Positions 7,194 through 11,114 of a stretch of 11,114 nucleotides of DNA are shown piece after piece. The stretch's first letter is position 1; the number at the start of each line of letters is the position of its first letter. This DNA comes from an uncultured Collinsella sp. (GTDB lineage: Bacteria > Actinomycetota > Coriobacteriia > Coriobacteriales > Coriobacteriaceae). The position numbers and the translations under genes were made by a program. The stretch lies in NCBI GenBank assembly GCA_902478365.1, contig CABSKX010000065.1:1-11114 (forward strand). The letters are read 5' to 3'. The notes under the pieces are model-generated. The model was not told where the DNA came from, searched no databases, and was given only the letters and a program-made list of their open reading frames with translations.

Positions 7194-7234
7194 AAAGCGC
7201 GGAGTCGCATCGAGCGGCTCCGCGCTTTTCTTTT
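7194..7234 (+). terminator. Terminator of the purine permease
   Basis: A 14-bp stem (7194-7207 with 7215-7228, one T-G pair) with a 7-nt loop is followed by TTTTCTTTT. It starts 27 nt after the permease stop and insulates the downstream surface-protein gene from permease transcription. A diverged copy lies at 9256-9294. Confidence 0.9.
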
Positions 7235-7277
7235 AAAGCCAGGCAACGCACGGACGCGCGATGTATTGCTTCCCAAG

Positions 7278-7316
7278 TTTTGGACATTTTGCCCTCCAAA
7301 CGGCACTACCGCCGGC
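7278..7316 (+). promoter_or_regulatory. Conserved 39-nt leader box, copy 1
   Basis: The box begins TTTTGGACATTTTGCC and ends CACTACCGCCGGC. It differs at a single base from the box at 9337-9375, although the 43 nt between the terminator and each box are poorly conserved. It contains TTTGG (7279-7283) and CCAAA (7296-7300) as an inverted repeat with a 12-nt spacer. It lies 58 nt before the start codon. It may hold the promoter or an operator shared by the two surface-protein genes; no consensus -10 is obvious. Confidence 0.5.
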
Positions 7317-7346
7317 TACATCCTGCAGATATGCTGGACGTAATCG

Positions 7347-7359
7347 CATAGGCCCTATG
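7347..7359 (+). promoter_or_regulatory. Small palindrome before the surface-protein 1 ribosome site
   Basis: CATAGGCCCTATG is two 5-base arms around GCC, 6 nt before the GGGAG (7365-7369) that serves the ATG at 7375. The second gene has TATAGGCCCTATG at the same place (9406-9418). It may be a leader hairpin or protein site. Its final ATG is in frame with the gene and is an alternative, less likely start. Confidence 0.35.
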
Positions 7360-7374
7360 AGGATGGGAGTAACC

Positions 7375-9162
7375 ATGGCCGCCTTGTTCACGACCCCCAA
7401 GCGCAATAACAAAACCTCTGGAGCCCATTTTGTCGAGCCCGACGTGTGCCGTCGCACGCTGCTCGCACACGGCAGCTGGCGCCGCGTGACGCGCCGCATC
7501 GTTGTAGGCGCCGTATGCGCGCTTACGGTAAGCTCGCTGCTCATGCCAAGCGTCTCGCTCGCGGCCGAGTGGGTGGACGTTGGCGGCGTCCGCCACGAAG
7601 CGGCCGCGGGGCCCACGGGAGACGCCGCCGGCACCTGGTCATGGGATGGCGCCGACGACATGAGGCTCAACGGCTATGACGGCGGTTCGATCCAGGCTGC
7701 AGGTAAGCTCAACATTGCCTACGAGGGCAAAAACACCGTGAAAACCGAGCCCGATTACACTGGAGCCGCCATCAAGGCGCAGGATGGCACTAACCAGAAG
7801 GCAGAGCTGAACATAACGAGCTCGAAGAGCTCGGATGAGCTCAATGTGACAGCCGAGGCCGATGCAATTAAATCCACAGGCGACCTCTCCATTTCTGGCC
7901 CAGGCACTGTGAACACCACAAGCACTTCTTCCGACGGAATTGAGGCAAAGGGCGATCTCTCTATCACGGGCTCGGGCACTGTGAATGCAACGGGCGGTAC
8001 CGAAGGCATCCAATCCAAGGGCGAGACCACCATCGATTCCTCTGGCACAGTGATCGCTAAAGGAGGCGAAGGCTACGGCATCGCCGCGGGCAGTGACCTC
8101 ATCATCAAAGGCGGTGGCAAGGTAGAAGCAAGCTCTATAGAAGAAGCGGCGATTTGGGCTGACGGCGGCATTAACATCTCGGGCGGCAGCCTGGTCAAGG
8201 CGAACTCCGAGGGAGATCTTGCCGTCGACACTGAGGGTAGTCTCGCGGTCACGAACGCCTCCCTTGACGCAAGCGGTGTTGAATATGGTGTCTATGCCTA
8301 CAAGGGCGTTACGCTCGATCACGCGACCGTGACGGTCCGTACAAGCGCGAGCGGCGGCCAGGCCATCGCCCTCATCACTGACGGGGACGACATCGTCATC
8401 AAGAATGGTTCCATCGTGGACGCGTTCGCGGAAGGCAAATTCTCGGTTGCAATCTCAACCAGAAACCACCAGCCAAACGTCGCTGGCGGCCACATCTACA
8501 TCAGCGACTCCGTTGTTAAGGCTATAGCCCGCTATGTCGAGACCGGTGGCGATGGCCCCGATCACTACAGCAACGACCAAAGCGGCGGGGTCATCCCTGA
8601 GCCTAGGGGTCTGAACATCGGTATCTTCGCCCAGACCTACGAGGGCATCACGCCCGCGAGTATCTCGATCGTCCGCAGCAAGCTCACGGCTGAGGGAGAC
8701 ACGGCGGCAATCTTCGCTCTTGCCATAAGCGAAGATGGCAAGGCGATCGGCACCATCAAGATCGAAGGCGCTCCCATCCAGACGCCCGCAGGCGGCAAGA
8801 TCATTAACTATCACTACGAAGAAGAGTACGGCCCCAGCATCTCCTACGAGGCAGGTCAAACCATCGGCACGGGTGACGCCACGATCGACTCCCCCTATGA
8901 CGCCGCTGTCGCCAAGAGCACGGTCATCGTGCCTCCCGAGGAGACAAAACCCGAGGAGAAGCCCGGCGAGACCAAGCCCGAGGGTTCCAAGTCCGAGGGC
9001 ACGAAGACGACCAAGACCGTTGCAGTTGCAGCCACGGGAGCCAAGACCACCGGCAAGCTCGCGGCAACCGGCGACGCCTCGAGCGCAGCCATCGTGGCAG
9101 CCGCCCTTGCAGGAACAGCCGCCATCGCCGCGGGCGCCGTGGTGAGCCGCAAGCGCTCGTAA
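7375..9162 (+). CDS. Secreted, LAATG-anchored beta-helix surface protein (copy 1)
   Basis: A 595-residue protein. A long basic N-region (including SWRRVTRR) leads to a hydrophobic core at ~42-63, with signal cleavage probably after residue 63 or 64 (SLAA-EW). A conserved cap containing WSWDG (88-92) is followed by ~22-24-residue coils of the pattern GDL-x-I-x-G-x-G-x-V, typical of a right-handed beta helix. The layout resembles carbohydrate-binding proteins of the Cthe_2159 type, but this is a judgement from pattern only. Residues ~519-550 are rich in Pro, Lys and Glu, as in wall-spanning linkers. The C-terminus has LAATG (562-566), a hydrophobic stretch and a basic tail SRKRS, fitting sortase anchoring of the LAxTG (class E) kind. 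Start: ATG with GGGAG 5 nt upstream. Ligand unknown; adhesion or glycan binding is inference. Confidence 0.8.
   Translation: MAALFTTPKRNNKTSGAHFVEPDVCRRTLLAHGSWRRVTRRIVVGAVCALTVSSLLMPSVSLAAEWVDVGGVRHEAAAGPTGDAAGTWSWDGADDMRLNGYDGGSIQAAGKLNIAYEGKNTVKTEPDYTGAAIKAQDGTNQKAELNITSSKSSDELNVTAEADAIKSTGDLSISGPGTVNTTSTSSDGIEAKGDLSITGSGTVNATGGTEGIQSKGETTIDSSGTVIAKGGEGYGIAAGSDLIIKGGGKVEASSIEEAAIWADGGINISGGSLVKANSEGDLAVDTEGSLAVTNASLDASGVEYGVYAYKGVTLDHATVTVRTSASGGQAIALITDGDDIVIKNGSIVDAFAEGKFSVAISTRNHQPNVAGGHIYISDSVVKAIARYVETGGDGPDHYSNDQSGGVIPEPRGLNIGIFAQTYEGITPASISIVRSKLTAEGDTAAIFALAISEDGKAIGTIKIEGAPIQTPAGGKIINYHYEEEYGPSISYEAGQTIGTGDATIDSPYDAAVAKSTVIVPPEETKPEEKPGETKPEGSKSEGTKTTKTVAVAATGAKTTGKLAATGDASSAAIVAAALAGTAAIAAGAVVSRKRS
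7879..8460 (+). repeat. Beta-helix coil repeats in surface protein 1
   Basis: Successive coils start at about 7879, 7951, 8020 and 8092, a period of 69-72 nt or 23-24 residues, and continue with more diverged coils to about 8460. The clearest pair is GDLSISGPGTVN and GDLSITGSGTVN. Each coil alternates short beta strands with Gly/Ser/Asn turns. Confidence 0.7.
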
Positions 9163-9183
9163 ACACTTTTTCGCACGGGACGG

Positions 9184-9229
9184 GTGGATCGCGGCCCTTG
9201 CCTTCCTCGTCTACTTCTTCGTAGCGTAA
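9184..9229 (+). pseudogene. Fossil of the purine-permease 3' end
   Basis: This 46-bp non-coding stretch repeats the last 15 codons and stop of the permease (7122-7167), encoding WIAALAFLVYFFVA and a stop. Only two bases differ: GCA to GCG, and the stop TAG to TAA. It has no start or upstream gene body. It begins 22 nt after the stop of surface protein 1 and is a scar of the tandem duplication. Confidence 0.9.
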
Positions 9230-9255
9230 GGGCAAGGCTGCAAAAGCTGAACAAT

Positions 9256-9294
9256 AAAGCGCGGAGTCGCCATGCGGCCCCGCGCTTTTCTTTT
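9256..9294 (+). terminator. Duplicated permease terminator, now behind surface protein 1
   Basis: Stem 9256-9269 with 9275-9288 (one A-C mismatch, one T-G pair), a 5-nt loop, then TTTTCTTTT. It is the copy of 7194-7234. Surface protein 1 has no other hairpin after its stop at 9162, so this borrowed terminator probably ends its transcript. Confidence 0.85.
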
Positions 9295-9336
9295 AGCGCC
9301 GGTCCCTGCGCCGGCGTGCGGCCTATTTCTCCCCCA

Positions 9337-9375
9337 TTTTGGCCATTTTGCCCTCCAAACGGCACTACCGCCGGC
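9337..9375 (+). promoter_or_regulatory. Conserved 39-nt leader box, copy 2
   Basis: Identical to 7278-7316 except C instead of A at 9343. It keeps the TTTGG/CCAAA inverted repeat and the same distance (58 nt) to the start codon, which suggests both genes share one type of transcriptional control. Confidence 0.5.
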
Positions 9376-9405
9376 AACATCCAGCAGATACGCTGAATCT
9401 AGTCG

Positions 9406-9418
9406 TATAGGCCCTATG
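9406..9418 (+). promoter_or_regulatory. Small palindrome before the surface-protein 2 ribosome site
   Basis: TATAGGCCCTATG is the counterpart of 7347-7359, with the outer pair changed from C-G to T-G. In RNA this pair can still form as a wobble. It sits 5 nt before GGGAG (9424-9428). Confidence 0.3.
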
Positions 9419-9433
9419 AGAACGGGAGCAACC

Positions 9434-11114
9434 ATGGCAGCCTTGTTCACGGCCCCCAAACGCAATGACACTACCGCCGGAACCCATGTTGCCGAACCCG
9501 ACGTTCGCCGTCGCATAGGACTCGCGCACGGCAGCTGGCGCCGCGCGACGCGCCGCATCGTCGCGGGCGCCGTGTGCGCACTCACGGTGAGCTCGCTGCT
9601 CATGCCGAGCGTCTCGCTCGCAGCGGAATGGGTCAAGGTCGGCGGCAACAAGTACAACACCGCGGCGAGCGACGAGGCCGGTACCTGGTCGTGGGACGGC
9701 GTCGACGACTTGAAGCTCAACAACTATAACGGCGGCGAGATCCAGGCCGCAGGCAAGCTCAACGTGAATTACTCGGGAACCAACATCGTCACTGCCGAAT
9801 GGATCGAAAGCATCAACGTTTCTCATGGCACTAACGAGAATGCCGAGCTCAATATCCAAGGCGACGAGGGCGGCACGCTCAGCGTGACATCTACTGAGGA
9901 CGCTATCCTCTCCACGGGTAATATCAACATCGACGGAGCCGGATCCGTCAACGCCACGAGCACTGGGTTTGATGCCATCAATGCCGGAGGTGATCTCGCT
10001 ATCAAAGGTTCGGGCAACGTCAACGCCACGGGTGCATCGGATGGCATCAGGGCAAACGGCAATATCACGATTGACGACAGCGGAGCCGTCACCGCCAGGG
10101 CTACCAAGGACAAGGGTATTGGAGCCGACAAGAACCTCACCATCAAGGGTGGCGGGACGGTCGAGGCAAGCTCAGCCGATGGTGAGGCCCTTTGGAGCGG
10201 CGGCAATATCAACATCTCGGACGGCAGCCAGGTCAAGGCAAGCTCCGAGAAAGATGCTGCCGTCGAGGCCAAGGGCAGCCTCGCAGCCACAAACGCCTCC
10301 CTCAACGTAAACGGTGTTGAATATGGCGTCTATGCCCACAAGGGCATCACCCTCGATCATGCAAACGTGACGGTCCGTGCAAGTAAAGGCAGATACGGTG
10401 GCGCCAACGCCCTCTTCACCTACCAGGACGACATCGTCGTCAAGAACGGCTCCACCGTGGACGCGCTTGCGGAAGGCGAGGTTTCGGCTGCATTCTCCAC
10501 CAGAAACGATCGACCCAACGAGAAGGGCGGCCACATCTACATCAGCGACTCCGTTGTCAAGGCCATAGCCCGCTATGTCGAGAACGGCGACGGCCCCATC
10601 CCCTACAGCGAAAACCAAGATGGCGAGACGAGGCGCGAACCCCAAGGCGAGAACATCGGCATCATCGCCCAGACCAGCGAGGGCGTCACACCCGCAGTCA
10701 TCTCGATCATCCGCAGCAAGGTAACGGCCGAAGGAGATACAGCGGCAATCTTTGCCCGTGCCATGAGCGCTGACGGCAAGACAATCGGCACCATCAAGAT
10801 TGAGAACGCCGCCATCCAGACGCCCGAAGGCGGCAAGGTCATTGACTATCGCAAGCTCCGTGACGGCATCTACGAGGCAGGCCAAGCCATCGGCACGGGC
10901 GACGCCACGGTCGACTCCCTCTATATCAAAGCAGTCGCCAAAAGTACGACCATCGCACCTCCCGAGGTAGCCAAGCCGGAAGACCCCAAGCCCGACGAGA
11001 CCAAGCCCGCAGAAAGCAAGCCCGCGGAGTCCAAGCAGAACCCCAAGCCTGAGGGCTCAAAGCCGACCAAGGCCGTTGCGGCTTCAACCACGAAAGCCAA
11101 GACTACCGGCGTGC
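9434..11114 (+). CDS. Secreted beta-helix surface protein (copy 2, 3' end outside window)
   Basis: Open for 560 codons to the window edge. The ATG has GGGAG 5 nt upstream. It is a paralogue of the preceding gene along its whole length. The signal region at residues 31-67 (AHGSWRR through SLAAEWV) differs from copy 1 at only two positions, and the WSWDG cap and beta-helix coils follow. The most diverged part is just after the cap, around residues 110-160. The Pro/Lys/Glu-rich linker near the visible end is longer than in copy 1 (PPEVAKPEDPKPDETKPAES and further PK units). Copy 1 has about 35 residues after the KTTG point where this reading stops, so a sorting signal is expected just outside. 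The next residue is Val instead of Lys, so the signal may differ from LAATG. The role is presumed cell-surface binding; the ligand is unknown. Confidence 0.8.
   Translation, partial: MAALFTAPKRNDTTAGTHVAEPDVRRRIGLAHGSWRRATRRIVAGAVCALTVSSLLMPSVSLAAEWVKVGGNKYNTAASDEAGTWSWDGVDDLKLNNYNGGEIQAAGKLNVNYSGTNIVTAEWIESINVSHGTNENAELNIQGDEGGTLSVTSTEDAILSTGNINIDGAGSVNATSTGFDAINAGGDLAIKGSGNVNATGASDGIRANGNITIDDSGAVTARATKDKGIGADKNLTIKGGGTVEASSADGEALWSGGNINISDGSQVKASSEKDAAVEAKGSLAATNASLNVNGVEYGVYAHKGITLDHANVTVRASKGRYGGANALFTYQDDIVVKNGSTVDALAEGEVSAAFSTRNDRPNEKGGHIYISDSVVKAIARYVENGDGPIPYSENQDGETRREPQGENIGIIAQTSEGVTPAVISIIRSKVTAEGDTAAIFARAMSADGKTIGTIKIENAAIQTPEGGKVIDYRKLRDGIYEAGQAIGTGDATVDSLYIKAVAKSTTIAPPEVAKPEDPKPDETKPAESKPAESKQNPKPEGSKPTKAVAASTTKAKTTGV
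9917..10501 (+). repeat. Beta-helix coil repeats in surface protein 2
   Basis: The coil region corresponds to that of copy 1, with units such as GNINIDGAGSVNATS, GDLAIKGSGNVNATG and KNLTIKGGGTVEASS at a period of about 22-24 residues. Coil number appears the same as in copy 1, so the paralogues differ by substitution rather than by gain of coils. Confidence 0.7.

Larger units (their letters stand above)
7122..9183 (+). repeat. Tandem duplication unit, copy 1 (about 2.06 kb)
   Basis: This unit runs from the last 15 codons of the purine permease through its terminator, the leader and the first surface-protein gene. The same order recurs from 9184. Landmarks keep a constant offset at first: permease tail and terminator are 2062 bp apart; the leader box and both start codons are 2059 bp apart. 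Sequence just left of 7122 and 9184 is unrelated, which places the left breakpoint at the GTGG shared by both. The right end is where copy 2 begins. Confidence 0.85.
9184..11114 (+). repeat. Tandem duplication unit, copy 2 (runs off window)
   Basis: Same order as copy 1: permease tail, terminator, leader box, palindrome, surface-protein gene. The copies differ by substitutions and small indels throughout the coding part, so the duplication is not recent. The right end of this copy is outside the window. Confidence 0.85.

Noticed and set aside
5863..7299. Long minus-strand open frame (478 codons) opposite the purine permease
   Set aside because: Its translation is very rich in Asp, Gly, His and Arg with no recognisable family; it mirrors the GC-biased third positions of the real gene on the plus strand.
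7261..7374. 38-residue N-terminal extension of surface protein 1
   Set aside because: It covers the leader box; the corresponding leader of copy 2 is non-coding in design, and the ribosome site supports the ATG at 7375.
7879..8460. Regularly spaced repeats as a CRISPR-like array
   Set aside because: The period is a multiple of three, the repeats are degenerate at DNA level and code for beta-helix coils in an open frame.

Overview
The window looks like chromosomal DNA of a high-GC gut actinobacterium, most likely Coriobacteriia and Collinsella-like. This is inferred from GC-rich codon use, purine-rich Shine-Dalgarno sites, a bile-salt-hydrolase-type enzyme, and wall-anchored surface proteins with an LAxTG-type sorting signal. 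No gene here fixes the species.

Left part (1-3949). A truncated LysR-type regulator (minus strand) is divergent from an EamA/DMT-family 10-helix exporter. After a short AT-richer gap containing a 24-bp near-perfect palindrome comes a complete Kup-type potassium transporter. It is best started at a GTG 18 nt inside the longest frame.

Middle (3950-7234). A strong hairpin separates kup from a convergent choloylglycine-hydrolase gene with the full Ntn catalytic set. Upstream on the same strand is a short peptide-deformylase-like gene whose catalytic Glu is replaced by Met. Between the two lie a minus-strand terminator and a 109-nt foldback whose right arm contains the deformylase-like stop codon. 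Divergent from this gene is an AzgA/PbuG-type purine permease with its own terminator.

Right part (7235-11114). Two tandem paralogous genes encode large secreted proteins made of about 22-24-residue beta-helix-like coils, with a Pro/Lys/Glu-rich wall linker. The first ends in an LAATG sorting signal; the second runs off the window. The second gene is preceded by a 46-bp non-coding fossil of the purine permease 3' end and a copy of the permease terminator. The two genes therefore arose by tandem duplication of a roughly 2.06-kb unit beginning inside the permease gene, and the copied permease terminator now probably ends the first surface-protein transcript. A 39-nt leader box is almost unchanged between copies although its flank has diverged, which suggests a shared promoter or operator.

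The most notable items are the duplication scar, the conserved leader box, the deformylase-like protein lacking its catalytic Glu, and the foldback at its stop codon. No RNA gene, CRISPR array or insertion sequence was seen, and no stretch over 300 bases lacks a gene.
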